Source of the DNA: CBDCFV01 sp963664625
Lineage (GTDB): Bacteria > Chloroflexota > Dehalococcoidia > Lucifugimonadales > UBA3495
Reading direction: 5' to 3'
Assembly: GCA_963664625.1 (NCBI GenBank)
Contig: OY761541.1
Coordinates: 3,410,001-3,474,000, forward strand
DNA: 64,000 bases
In this document: piece by piece, positions 24,927 through 33,085 of the stretch
Numbering within the stretch: the stretch's first letter is position 1
Layout of the letters: each line of letters opens with the position of its first letter
The notes under the pieces: generated by a model
The model's database searches: none
What the model saw: only the letters and a program-made list of their open reading frames with translations
What the model was told of the DNA's origin: nothing
Position numbers and translations under genes: made by a program

Positions 24927-25319
24927 TCAGCGTAATGGCAGAAAGACAATTGGATTAGCCAGTTCATCGCCCGTTGAACGCTCGGCCAAGGTTAAGATGT
25001 CATCAATAGCCCTGCCAATCGGTATCCATTGATGGACTATAACCAATCCTGGCATCGCCCAGCTATTACGCAAACGTTCAATTGCGTACATCCTCATAGT
25101 GGACACATCATGTGTCAGAAGGACACGTCCGGACTCCGCCGCCCACTCGAGAACATAAGGGTCAACCAGTTCGGCCATGCCAAGGTCACGAATAGCAATA
25201 ATATCGAGGGACGGATTGCGTCGGACCAACCCAAGGATAATGCGATAATTGAAGTCCGCATCCGCGGCCAACCGTACCAGGCGGATTATCCTAAGTGCCG
25301 GGGTTGGGAAAAGAGCCAT
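24927..25319 (-). CDS. DUF5615 PIN-like toxin candidate
   Basis: A 130-residue protein. It has RLAADADFNYRIILGLVRRNP, YVLEWAAESGRVLLTHDVSTM and a full C-terminal region (MPGLVIVHQWIPIGRAIDDI) that the 23.6-kb paralogue lacks. The acidic residues of ADADF and THD fit a PIN-like metal site. It overlaps the upstream DUF433 gene by 34 bp, so the first residues (MALFPTPALRI) may not be the true start. Confidence 0.78.
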   Translation of the reverse strand: MALFPTPALRIIRLVRLAADADFNYRIILGLVRRNPSLDIIAIRDLGMAELVDPYVLEWAAESGRVLLTHDVSTMRMYAIERLRNSWAMPGLVIVHQWIPIGRAIDDILTLAERSTGDELANPIVFLPLR

Positions 25320-25630
25320 TCGCGGAAACCGATGGGACTAAACTCGGCTTCGATTTCAGCTTGGATTTTCTCTGCTTCCTCACGACGTGCCCGTAGGTAT
25401 TCGTCTACGTCATCCTGCCAACGCCGGTAGTAGCCTAAGACAGCCTTTATGTTGTCCAGGCTGACTGCGGGAAATGAGTCCGCTAGGTCCTCGGCAGTGT
25501 AGCCTTGGTTGAAATAGATTATTATCGAATCCAGGCTTACACGAGTGCCGGCAATTCGGACTCGCCCATGCTCGTCCACAGTCATCGGAACGTTGTCTTC
25601 GGCAATTCTGAAGGTCATTACGGGCTCCAT
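25286..25630 (-). CDS. DUF433 antitoxin candidate
   Basis: A 114-residue protein with VRIAGTRVSLDSIIIYFNQGYTAEDLADSFPAVSLDNIKAVLGYYRR, the DUF433 signature, followed by an acidic coil. It is the second DUF433/DUF5615 module within 2 kb and is only distantly similar to the first, so they are not a fresh tandem duplication. Confidence 0.8.
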   Translation of the reverse strand: MEPVMTFRIAEDNVPMTVDEHGRVRIAGTRVSLDSIIIYFNQGYTAEDLADSFPAVSLDNIKAVLGYYRRWQDDVDEYLRARREEAEKIQAEIEAEFSPIGFREWLFSQPRHLG

Positions 25631-25678
25631 TGAAGCGGCATAGCCCTATTATACAGAAGGGGACGCCGTCTTTAGTCC

Positions 25679-26746
25679 CTATCCCAACAACCTCACCACC
25701 TCGTCCCCCACCTCCGTCGTGGAGGCGCTGCCGCCCAGGTCTCCGGTGACCACGCGGTGCTCTTGAAGGCTGCGGGCGACGGCGTTTTCCACCCGGCGGG
25801 CAGCGTCGTTTTCGCCCAAGTGGTCCAGCATCAGCGCCACGGCGGATATGGTGGCCAGCGGGTTGGCCAGGTTCTTGCCGGCAATATCGAAGGCCGCGCC
25901 GTGGACCGACTCGAACATCGAGGGGTGCCGCCGCTCCGGGTTGATGTTGGCGCTGGCCGCCAAGCCCATGCTGCCGGTCACCACCGCCGCGATGTCCGAC
26001 AGGATGTCGCCGAACAGGTTGGACGCTACGATTACGTCGAAGTCCTCGGGCCAGCGCACCAAGTCCATCGACGCCCGGTCCACCAGCAACGATTCCGTCT
26101 GAATCTGCGGGTACTCCCGGGCCACGTCCTCGAAGACCTCGTCCCAGAAGACCATGCTGAAGGCTAAGGCGTTGGACTTGGTCACCGACGTAACCTTGTT
26201 CTTCACGTCGCGCCGCGCGCAATACTCGAAGGCTGCCCGGATGATGCGCTCGGTGCCTCGGCGCGTGAAGACGCCTGTCTGGATGACAGTCTCCTCGGGA
26301 GTGCCCGCATACAGACGGCCGCCCACCGGAGCGTATTCACCCTCGGTGTTCTCCCGGAAGATGACCATGTCGACTTGGCCCGCCTCCTTGCCGGTGACCG
26401 GCGAAACGACGCCCGGATGGAGATAGCAGGGACGGATGGAAATGGCTTGGTCGAAGGCTCGGCGCATGGGCAGCAACAGCCCCTGAAGGGTGATGTGGTC
26501 CGGTATGTCGGGGTCTCCCACTGCGCCGAAGAGGATGGCGTCGTGACCGCTCAATTGCTCCAAACCGTCCTCGGGCATCATCCGTCCTGTCTCGCGGTAG
26601 TACGCCGACCCCCAAGGGAACTCGGTAAAGGTGAACCCCAAGTCACCGGAACTCGCGGCCAGCGCCTCCAGTACCTTCCGGCCCTCGGCAACCACCTCCG
26701 GGCCAACGCCGTCGCCGGAAATCACTGCTATTTTGTGCTCTGCCAT
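25679..26746 (-). CDS. Isocitrate/isopropylmalate/tartrate dehydrogenase family enzyme
   Basis: A 355-residue NAD-dependent beta-decarboxylating dehydrogenase. It has IAVISGDGVGPEVVAEG, the substrate-binding RAFDQAISIRPC, the FRENTEGEY motif typical of tartrate/D-malate dehydrogenases (TtuC/DmlA), KSNAL, and the metal-binding DVIVASNLFGDILSDIAA. The Glu-Asn-Thr-Glu motif favours D-malate or tartrate over isopropylmalate. It follows pduX by 14 bp at the end of the cobalamin gene run. A scrap of its 3' end is duplicated at 24.8 kb. Confidence 0.88.
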   Translation of the reverse strand: MAEHKIAVISGDGVGPEVVAEGRKVLEALAASSGDLGFTFTEFPWGSAYYRETGRMMPEDGLEQLSGHDAILFGAVGDPDIPDHITLQGLLLPMRRAFDQAISIRPCYLHPGVVSPVTGKEAGQVDMVIFRENTEGEYAPVGGRLYAGTPEETVIQTGVFTRRGTERIIRAAFEYCARRDVKNKVTSVTKSNALAFSMVFWDEVFEDVAREYPQIQTESLLVDRASMDLVRWPEDFDVIVASNLFGDILSDIAAVVTGSMGLAASANINPERRHPSMFESVHGAAFDIAGKNLANPLATISAVALMLDHLGENDAARRVENAVARSLQEHRVVTGDLGGSASTTEVGDEVVRLLG

Positions 26747-26760
26747 GCTGTTTCAACCCC

Positions 26761-27660
26761 TTATGGATTGGATTTAACCGCCTGCACGCCGCCCCCCAGC
26801 AGCCGGAAATGGTGCACCATCTCAGCATCCGGGAAGGCTTCCCGCGCCTGCCTGAACGTGGACTTCCCCCGCCGCGGGCGGGCGTCCAAGAGTATGCCTA
26901 TAATGGTGCCGCTGTGCCCCACGTTGACGCCGACCGCGCCGACCTGCTTGGCGAACTCGTTGACCTCGGCCAGCCTGGGCTTTGGCAGCACCTGCTGGCT
27001 GGCCAGCGCGCTTATGCTGGAACCTCTGCCGACCAACGCCGGGTCTCCCTGTTGTACTCCCGCACGCACCAACTCCAAGGCCTGCGATGTTTCCGCTTGG
27101 ATGGACCTCCACAGCGGGCGGCGGTCCACTTTGTTGAACTTCACCGTGTCCACCGCGCCGCCGAAGTCCAGCGCCACTATTTCCATGGGCGGGGGCGGCC
27201 CCAAGGACTCGGCGATGGTCCCCAACAGGTGGTCGAACATGGCGATGCCGGGGAACATCACTCCGTCCGTCGGCTCCACCGACAGCGCGATTTCGGCTAC
27301 CGTTGAGGGTTGCAATTCTACTCCCAATGCCAGCCCGGTCGCGGTGATGGCGCCGGCCACGTCCGCCGTGCTGCTGCCCATGCCCTTGCCACGCGGGATG
27401 GGGTTGTTCACGTTGAGTTGGGCGGACAAGCGGTCATGGCCCAAGTGCTCCAGCGTTGCGCGCACGGCTTTGGCGGCCTTGGGATGATTGGCGCACCCCG
27501 CCACTTCCGGCGGCTCTCCTGCGGCCGGGCCGTCGTACAGGTCAACCCGCACCCTGGAGAAGAAGTCTATGGGGCAGGTGACTAGGAACAGGCTGTCGCC
27601 CTGCATCCCCTGCACCAACTCGCCGCAGACCCCCGGGACACGCACGGTGGCGCTGCCCAA
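26761..27660 (-). CDS. pduX: GHMP kinase, PduX-like L-threonine kinase
   Basis: A 299-residue GHMP kinase with a TTG start. RVPGVCGELVQGMQGDSLFLVTCPID is the characteristic PduX start. IPRGKGMGSSTADVAG is the phosphate loop, and VGAVGVNVGHSGTIIGILLD is motif 3. PduX makes L-threonine O-3-phosphate, the precursor of the aminopropanol linker of cobalamin. Its place downstream of cobC-cobQ-cobU supports that role. A cobD decarboxylase is not in the window. Confidence 0.85.
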   Translation of the reverse strand: MGSATVRVPGVCGELVQGMQGDSLFLVTCPIDFFSRVRVDLYDGPAAGEPPEVAGCANHPKAAKAVRATLEHLGHDRLSAQLNVNNPIPRGKGMGSSTADVAGAITATGLALGVELQPSTVAEIALSVEPTDGVMFPGIAMFDHLLGTIAESLGPPPPMEIVALDFGGAVDTVKFNKVDRRPLWRSIQAETSQALELVRAGVQQGDPALVGRGSSISALASQQVLPKPRLAEVNEFAKQVGAVGVNVGHSGTIIGILLDARPRRGKSTFRQAREAFPDAEMVHHFRLLGGGVQAVKSNP

Positions 27661-27744
27661 TGACAGGGTCGATGATCCGTCTGTAAAGGAACGGTTGATG
27701 AGAATATTCTCCCTGCTTTATAGCTGGTATCCAGGCAGATCAGG

Positions 27745-28107
27745 TTACTGGTCGTACTTCGCTGCATCTTCCACCGCGTCTCCTCCCAACGATACCATTC
27801 CTACTAATGGGGCCAGACGATCAGCAGGCACGGCCACTACAGCCCTTCGGTAATCTCCCGGCGGGACTCGATTCAGATCAATCCCGCCCAGTACAGGAAG
27901 CGGAAGCCGTAGTTTCAGACTCGCCAGAATCCAGTCCTCCAGAGAGGAACGCAGATTGTCCTGGCACTCCGGCAAGGCCGCTCCGACGGCATTGACACCC
28001 TTGCAGGCAGCTATTTGTCCGGCAAAAGTGCCGTCATCCAACTTATCGTAAACTGCCAGAGCTAATGCTTGGTCTACATAGTCGGTAAGAACAAATCGCC
28101 CGGTCAT
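27745..28107 (-). CDS. Orphan HicB-family antitoxin-like protein
   Basis: A 120-residue protein matching the long HicB form: YVDQALALAVYDKLDDGTFAGQI, CKGVNAVGAALPECQDNLRSSLEDWIL, PLPVLGGIDLN. It has a degraded RNase-H-like fold and no visible DNA-binding domain in the C-terminal part. No hicA gene is found on either side. The gene starts 2 bp after the cobU stop, inside a cobalamin operon, an odd place for an antitoxin. Confidence 0.75.
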   Translation of the reverse strand: MTGRFVLTDYVDQALALAVYDKLDDGTFAGQIAACKGVNAVGAALPECQDNLRSSLEDWILASLKLRLPLPVLGGIDLNRVPPGDYRRAVVAVPADRLAPLVGMVSLGGDAVEDAAKYDQ

Positions 28108-28109
28108 TC

Positions 28110-28688
28110 CTAGTCCTCTGCCTTGGATGAATTCGGCTTAATTTTCACCGGAATCCCCGCCGCCACCAAGTAAACGTTGTCCGCCGCTGCGGCGAACCGC
28201 TGGTTGACCAAGCCCAGCAGGTCTTGAAATCTGCGGCCCAGGGAGTAGGGCGCGACCAGGGTCAGCCCCACTTCGCTGCTGACCATTACGACTACGACGT
28301 CGCCGGTAAGCTTGCCGCAGGCTTCAAGAGCACTGTCGACGGCGGACAAAACCAGGGACTCAACCTCGTCGGCGGAATCGTTTTCGTGCCGCAGCAACAC
28401 GTTGCTTACCCAGTGGTCCACGCTGTCCACCAGCACCGCCTCCGGCGCCGGCCGAAGATCCAAGGCCGACTTCAAGCCGCCGGCCAAGTCGATGGGTTCC
28501 TCCAGGGTAGTCCAGTTCCCGGGACGCCTCTCCCGGTGGAGGCTGATGCGCCGCTCCATATCCGGGTCGGTGGGCTGACCGGTGGCGACGTACAGGGTCG
28601 GCCTATCCAAGTCCCTCACCAGCTTTTCGGCAAAGGCGCTCTTGCCCGACCTGATGCCCCCCAGTACCAGCGTCAACTGCGACGGCAT
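28110..28688 (-). CDS. cobU: Adenosylcobinamide kinase / adenosylcobinamide-phosphate guanylyltransferase
   Basis: A 192-residue CobU. The Walker A loop GGIRSGKS is at residues 10-17. The catalytic His51 lies in LHRERRPGNW. DSVDHWVSNVLL serves as the Walker B region, and SSEVGLTLVAPYSLGRRFQDLLGLVNQ is the hallmark C-terminal block. It phosphorylates adenosylcobinamide and transfers GMP to it in nucleotide-loop assembly. It begins 9 bp after cobQ. Confidence 0.93.
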   Translation of the reverse strand: MPSQLTLVLGGIRSGKSAFAEKLVRDLDRPTLYVATGQPTDPDMERRISLHRERRPGNWTTLEEPIDLAGGLKSALDLRPAPEAVLVDSVDHWVSNVLLRHENDSADEVESLVLSAVDSALEACGKLTGDVVVVMVSSEVGLTLVAPYSLGRRFQDLLGLVNQRFAAAADNVYLVAAGIPVKIKPNSSKAED

Positions 28689-28697
28689 CGGTCAACG

Positions 28698-30251
28698 TCA
28701 ACGGAGCGAGGCGACGCTGTCGAAGTCGCGGGTCAGGTCCGCAATGTCGTAGACCATGTCCATGTTCAAACTGCCCCGTACCCAGTCGGCCAGCTTGTCG
28801 TATTCCCCATCCAGTTCCACTGTCGTAAGGGAGTCCGGCAGCTTGACCCTCTTGCGCCGGGCCAGGGCCTGCAACACCGCGCCGCGCAGCCCGGCGTTGT
28901 GGAAAAGGCCGTGGATGTAGGTGCCCATTACCCGGCCGCTGCCGTCCAGGGCGCCGTCCAGGTTGTTGTCGCCGGTCACCGGGGCGTCAGCCCTGTCGTC
29001 GATGTGAAAGGGCGCGGCCATCCCCTCGCCGGACGTTCTGCCCATGTGTATTTCGTACCCCTGCACCGGCAGACCCTTGGCGCCGGCCAGCAAGCCAAAG
29101 TCCTGGGCGACCTGTCCCCGTATCCGGTGGGTCTCCTTGGTGCCCGCAAAGACCGTAGTAAGGGGCAGCAGTCCCAGGCCGGGCATCTCGGTTATCGACG
29201 ACTCCACCCTGTCGGGGTCGTAAAGCGAAGTTCCTAACATCTGGTAACCGCCGCAAATCCCGACGATGGCGCATCCGTTCCGGTGGCGTTCCCGCACCGA
29301 GTCAACCAAGCCCTGTCTGTCCATCCATGCCAGGTCGGGAATCGTCGTTTTGGACCCCGGCAGTATTATCAGGTCGGGGTTGCCCATTTGGTCGGCGGAC
29401 TCCACGTACCGCAGGGATACGCCGTTCTCCCTGGCCAACGGGTCGAAGTCGTCGAAGTTGGAGATGTGGGGGACTTGGATGACGGCAATGTCCAGCACCG
29501 CGTCGCTCTTGACCGGCGCTTGCAGGTCCAGCGCCACCGAGTCCTCCTCGGGTACGTGGATGTCCCGGTAATGGTGCACCACGCCCAGCACCGGGACGCC
29601 GGTACGCTCTTCCAGCCAAAACAGCCCGTCGGTCAACAGGCTCGCGTCGCCCCTGAACTTGTTGATGAGCAGGCCTTTGACCGTCCGTCGTTCCTCCGGG
29701 TCCAGCAACTCCAGCGTCCCCACCATGGCCGCGAAGACGCCGCCGCGGTCGATGTCGCCGCACAGCAGCACAGGGGCCTTGGCGTACAGCGCGACCCGCA
29801 TGTTGACGATTTCGGTCGCCTTCAGGTTGATCTCCGCCGGGCTGCCCGCCCCTTCGATGACGACTATGTCGTACTGGTCCCTGAGAGTGTCCAGCGAGGT
29901 GTGGACCGACTCCCATAGTTGGGCCTTCAACGCGAAGTAGTCCCTTGACCGGGCCGACAGCAGCGGCCGGCCCATCAGCACCACTTGGGACAGATGGTCT
30001 GCCTCGGGCTTTAACAGCACCGGGTTCATCTCTACCTGGGGTTCCACTCCCGCCGCTTGTGCCTGGACGGCCTGTGCCCGGCCTATCTCTCCACCGTCCA
30101 GCGTGACGTAGGAGTTGTTAGACATGTTCTGGGCCTTGAAGGGCGCAACCCTGAAGCCGTCCTGGCGGAAGATGCGGCACAGCGCCGACACCAGCACGCT
30201 CTTTCCGACGTGGGACGCGGTGCCCTGGACCATCAAGACCTTTCCCGGCAT
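28698..30251 (-). CDS. cobQ: Cobyric acid synthase
   Basis: A 517-residue amidotransferase started at ATG 30251 (MPGKVLMVQGTASHVGKSVL); the longer open frame to 30350 has a composition unlike protein. The N-terminal dethiobiotin-synthetase-like ATPase has the P-loop GTASHVGKS and FKAQNMSNNS. The C-terminal glutaminase has the GICGGYQMLG nucleophile Cys and a late His/Glu (GTYIHGLFHN). It amidates four carboxylates of the corrin ring. The upstream cobC ends 19 bp away. Confidence 0.94.
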   Translation of the reverse strand: MPGKVLMVQGTASHVGKSVLVSALCRIFRQDGFRVAPFKAQNMSNNSYVTLDGGEIGRAQAVQAQAAGVEPQVEMNPVLLKPEADHLSQVVLMGRPLLSARSRDYFALKAQLWESVHTSLDTLRDQYDIVVIEGAGSPAEINLKATEIVNMRVALYAKAPVLLCGDIDRGGVFAAMVGTLELLDPEERRTVKGLLINKFRGDASLLTDGLFWLEERTGVPVLGVVHHYRDIHVPEEDSVALDLQAPVKSDAVLDIAVIQVPHISNFDDFDPLARENGVSLRYVESADQMGNPDLIILPGSKTTIPDLAWMDRQGLVDSVRERHRNGCAIVGICGGYQMLGTSLYDPDRVESSITEMPGLGLLPLTTVFAGTKETHRIRGQVAQDFGLLAGAKGLPVQGYEIHMGRTSGEGMAAPFHIDDRADAPVTGDNNLDGALDGSGRVMGTYIHGLFHNAGLRGAVLQALARRKRVKLPDSLTTVELDGEYDKLADWVRGSLNMDMVYDIADLTRDFDSVASLR

Positions 30252-30270
30252 GGCTACTCCTGTTCCGCCG

Positions 30271-30894
30271 TCAGGCCCCGGCCCGCAAGGGCTCGAGGTG
30301 AGAGGTGTCGTTGTAAAGACGCAGCACGGCGTTGTCCGGGTAGGTGTCAAGGACGCTGAGGCCGCAATTGGCCATCAGGAAACGGAAAGTTGCATGGTCG
30401 GGCAGGTCGAGCCAGCCCAGTATGGCCGCTCGCAGGGTGCCTCCGTGACCCACCACCAGCACCGTTTTGTCCAAGTGTGCGTCCTGGAAGCCCCGCGCCC
30501 AGGCCGCCATGCGGCGGTTGGTCTGGCGAAATGTCTCCCCGCCGGTGGGCGCGAAATCCAGATCGTTGATCAGGGAGGCGGCGAACATTTCCGGGTATTG
30601 TTGCCTCCGCTCTTTCGCCGTCAGCCCTTCGAAGACGCCGTGACTCCTTTCGCGCAACTCCGGGATGGCGTGCAGCGGAATTTCACGGCCTTCCAGGATG
30701 ATTTCCGCCGTCTCCCGCGCCCGGCTCTGGTTGCTGGAGTACGCCACATCTATCGCCGTCGTTGACAACCTCCGCCCCGCCAAGCGCGCTTGCTCGCGGC
30801 CCTTGTCCGACAGGTCAACGTCGGTGCTGCCTTGTAACCGTCCGTCCAGGTTCCACGGCGTTTCACCGTGTCTTACCAGCAGTAGCCTACCCAT
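30271..30894 (-). CDS. cobC: Histidine phosphatase, probable alpha-ribazole phosphatase
   Basis: A 207-residue phosphoglycerate-mutase-like phosphatase. It has the phospho-histidine motif LVRHGETPWN (His9), SSNQSRARETAEII, the acid in RERSHGVFEG and the second His in VVGHGGTLRAAI. The fold alone would allow many phosphomonoester substrates, but first position in a cobQ-cobU-pduX run argues for alpha-ribazole-5'-phosphate. No cobalamin riboswitch could be recognised in the 170 bp upstream. Confidence 0.8.
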   Translation of the reverse strand: MGRLLLVRHGETPWNLDGRLQGSTDVDLSDKGREQARLAGRRLSTTAIDVAYSSNQSRARETAEIILEGREIPLHAIPELRERSHGVFEGLTAKERRQQYPEMFAASLINDLDFAPTGGETFRQTNRRMAAWARGFQDAHLDKTVLVVGHGGTLRAAILGWLDLPDHATFRFLMANCGLSVLDTYPDNAVLRLYNDTSHLEPLRAGA

Positions 30895-31068
30895 TCGTGG
30901 ATGTCCCCTTTCATGCCTGTGTAGCCAACGCCATTTTATCAGAGTAATGCCTTGACCGTTTGCGCAACCTTATGGAAAGTGGAATGGCCAAAATTGACTG
31001 TACCAAATATTGACAGCCAAGCTCGAAACCGATTACGTTAAGTCCACACTTTGGAAGGGAGCGATGTG

Positions 31069-31212
31069 ATGGAAGCCTATTGTGTCAAGTGTCGGAGCAA
31101 GCGCGAGATCCAGAACCCCGAGGCCATTACGATGAAGAACGGCAAGCCGGCCACTCAAGGTGTGTGCCCCTTGTGCGGGACCAAGGTTTTTCGGATCGGT
31201 GCCAGCAGCTAA
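31069..31212 (+). CDS. DUF5679 zinc-ribbon mini-protein
   Basis: A 47-residue protein below usual ORF cut-offs. It starts MEAYCVKCRSKREI, continues with MKNGKPATQGVCPLCGTKVF, and has two CxxC pairs that can bind one zinc. GGAAGGGAG lies upstream of the ATG, and a terminator follows 32 bp after the stop. DUF5679 is conserved in Chloroflexota with unknown function. Confidence 0.88.
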   Translation: MEAYCVKCRSKREIQNPEAITMKNGKPATQGVCPLCGTKVFRIGASS

Positions 31213-31244
31213 CGGCTCTAGCGCCAAATCGTGGCGGGTGATTT

Positions 31245-31284
31245 CAGCCGAGTGGACTTCCGTCTGCTCGGCTGACTTATTTTT
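31245..31284 (+). terminator. Rho-independent terminator after DUF5679
   Basis: CAGCCGAG (31245-31252) pairs with CTCGGCTG (31267-31274) around a 14-base loop, followed by ACTTATTTTT. It separates the mini-gene from the CMD-family gene. Confidence 0.75.
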
Positions 31285-31415
31285 GCGCCACTCCTTCGAT
31301 TGGCGCGACGCTCCATCGCTAGTATGATGGACGGGTGCAGTGCGACGCCCTGTTGCGCCGGTCCCTTTGGCCAACCGGGCATGGCCTGCTAACGCCGAAA
31401 CCGGAGGATAGAAAG

Positions 31416-31715
31416 ATGACCCAAGCAGCAAGTTGGCAAACCCTGCTCGAAGAGAATGCCCCTGATCTGATGAAGGCGGTTGCCGGGACAAGAGAGACTG
31501 TATTGGTCGACGGAGCCCTGTCGCTGAAGGTGAAGACGCTCATGACCATGCTGTGCGACGCGTTGCTGGCCCATCCCGACGGAGTTGCCAACATCGCCAA
31601 CCGCGCCCGCGCCGCCGGGGCCACCGAAGAGGAAATCGCGGAAACCATCGGGGTGGCCTTCCTGTTTGGCGGAATGCCCGCGTTGGTGACCGGGTCCAAC
31701 GCCTTCAGGAAGTAG
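31416..31715 (+). CDS. Carboxymuconolactone decarboxylase (CMD/AhpD)-family protein
   Basis: 99 residues from ATG 31416, with GGAGG upstream. The helical core VKTLMTMLCDALLAHPDGVANIANRARAAGATEEEIAETIGVAFLFGGMPAL has the CMD layout. However, the AhpD redox motif CxxC is reduced to a single Cys (LCDALLAH), with the following His kept. Without the second Cys a peroxidase-type function is less likely. The role is unknown. Confidence 0.8.
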   Translation: MTQAASWQTLLEENAPDLMKAVAGTRETVLVDGALSLKVKTLMTMLCDALLAHPDGVANIANRARAAGATEEEIAETIGVAFLFGGMPALVTGSNAFRK

Positions 31716-31720
31716 CGGCC

Positions 31721-31783
31721 TGGATTCCCGCATTCACGGGAATGACGGGGTTGGGTGTCGCGACAAGTCTTGAGATAATTTCC
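31721..31783 (+). repeat. Dispersed palindrome-plus-tail repeat, copy B
   Basis: TGGATTCCCGCATTCACGGG with AATGACGGGG is followed by the tail TCTTGAGATAATTTCC. It starts six bases after the CMD-family stop and fills most of the gap to ilvE. Confidence 0.65.
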
Positions 31784-31813
31784 AAATACTGTCCCGACGT
31801 AAGAGGTAGCGCC

Positions 31814-32740
31814 ATGGCACAACAAGGGAACATTGTATTCTTCAACGGGGAGTTGAGGCCGGAAAGCGAGGTGGGGATATCTATCCGGGACCGGGGCTTC
31901 ATTTACGGCGACGCCGTTTTTGACGCTACCCGCACCTTCAATGGTACGCCTTTCAAGCTGCGCCAGCACATTCACAGGCTATACGATTCCCTGCGGTACC
32001 TCCGCATCGACGTCGGGATGGATATGGACGAGATGGAGCGGTGGTCGCGGGCGGTGGTGGAACACAACCATCCCCTGTTGCCCGCCAACCAGGACCTGTG
32101 GGTAATGCAGCGCATCAGCCGCGGTGTCGAGACCACCTTGCCCGGAGAGGAGTCCCGCCCCACCGTCCTCATCGAGACCCACGCCATCCCCTTTGCCCGC
32201 CGCGCCTCGCTGTACCGCGACGGCGCCCACGTCATTACCCCGTCCGTTCCCAGGATACCGCCCCGGTTCATCAGCCCACGCGCCAAGACCCATAACTACC
32301 TGAACCTGGTCCTGGGCGATCTGGAGGCTCAGGCCACCGAGCCCGATTCGTGGGCCGTTCTGCTGGACGAAAACGGCAACCTGACCGAGGGCCGCGGCTC
32401 CAACATATTCCTGGTGAAAGACGGTGTTGTCGCTACCCCGCAAGGCCAGTTTGTCCTGGAAGGCATCACCAGGTCCACTGTGCTGGACTTGGCCAGGGGG
32501 TTGGACCTGCCCACCGAGGAGAGGGACCTGGACCTGTTCGACGCCTACACCGCCGACGAAGCCTTCCTCACCTCCACCAGCCTGTGTATCTGCCCTATAT
32601 CGGCCGTAAACGGCGCACCCATCCGGGACGGACGTGTTCCCGGCCCAATCACCCAACGGCTGATGTCGGCTTTTACCGACCTAGCAGGGATGGACTACGT
32701 GGACCAGTACCTGGCGCACTTGGCCGGGAACCAAGAATAG
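31814..32740 (+). CDS. ilvE: Class IV (branched-chain) aminotransferase
   Basis: 308 residues from ATG 31814; the longer open frame starting at 31553 is a shadow of the CMD gene. It has VFFNGELRPESEVGISIRDRGFIYGDAVF, the PLP lysine Lys158 in SPRAKTHNYLN, and LTEGRGSNIFLVKDG. IlvE and D-amino-acid transaminases share this fold. The layout and length suit a branched-chain enzyme, although D-specificity cannot be excluded. Confidence 0.85.
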   Translation: MAQQGNIVFFNGELRPESEVGISIRDRGFIYGDAVFDATRTFNGTPFKLRQHIHRLYDSLRYLRIDVGMDMDEMERWSRAVVEHNHPLLPANQDLWVMQRISRGVETTLPGEESRPTVLIETHAIPFARRASLYRDGAHVITPSVPRIPPRFISPRAKTHNYLNLVLGDLEAQATEPDSWAVLLDENGNLTEGRGSNIFLVKDGVVATPQGQFVLEGITRSTVLDLARGLDLPTEERDLDLFDAYTADEAFLTSTSLCICPISAVNGAPIRDGRVPGPITQRLMSAFTDLAGMDYVDQYLAHLAGNQE

Positions 32741-32752
32741 CATCTATAGACG

Positions 32753-32962
32753 ATGATGAAATATGGACTGATTATCTATTGGAGTGAGGAGGACAAAGCA
32801 TTTCTCGTGGAAGTGCCAGAGTTGGAAGGGTGTATGGCTGACGGCGCCACGTATAGGGAAGCTGTCGAAAATGCAGAAGTAATCATGAGGGAATGGATTG
32901 AAACTGCCCGGGAATTGGGGAGACCCGTTCCAGAGCCCAGGCGACATCTCACGTCCCCCTGA
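32753..32962 (+). CDS. HicB-like (UPF0150) mini-protein
   Basis: A 69-residue protein with YGLIIYWSEEDKAFLVEVPELEGCMADGATYREAVENAEVIMREWI, the short HicB fold. It begins 12 bp after ilvE and no HicA partner is adjacent. It is a second orphan HicB in the window, of a different length class from the one at 27.7 kb. Confidence 0.82.
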   Translation: MMKYGLIIYWSEEDKAFLVEVPELEGCMADGATYREAVENAEVIMREWIETARELGRPVPEPRRHLTSP

Positions 32963-33085
32963 CCAAGCCGCACGTTTACGGGAGGTCTGTATCGGTATAC
33001 ACCATGCGGATGACCACCCCGGCACACTGGCGCCGCGAGCAGGTTAATTCGTCTTAGACAGTTACAATACCAGAAGGTAAAGCTT

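Noticed and set aside
27582..27767. A hicA toxin next to the hicB-like gene in the cobalamin operon
   Set aside because: No frame around 27.58-27.77 kb shows the HicA GSH/xGGSHxxF motif; the 61-codon frame there has no protein-like character.
30895..31068. Cobalamin riboswitch upstream of cobC
   Set aside because: The B12-box (GCCACTG) and the conserved core could not be found in either orientation.
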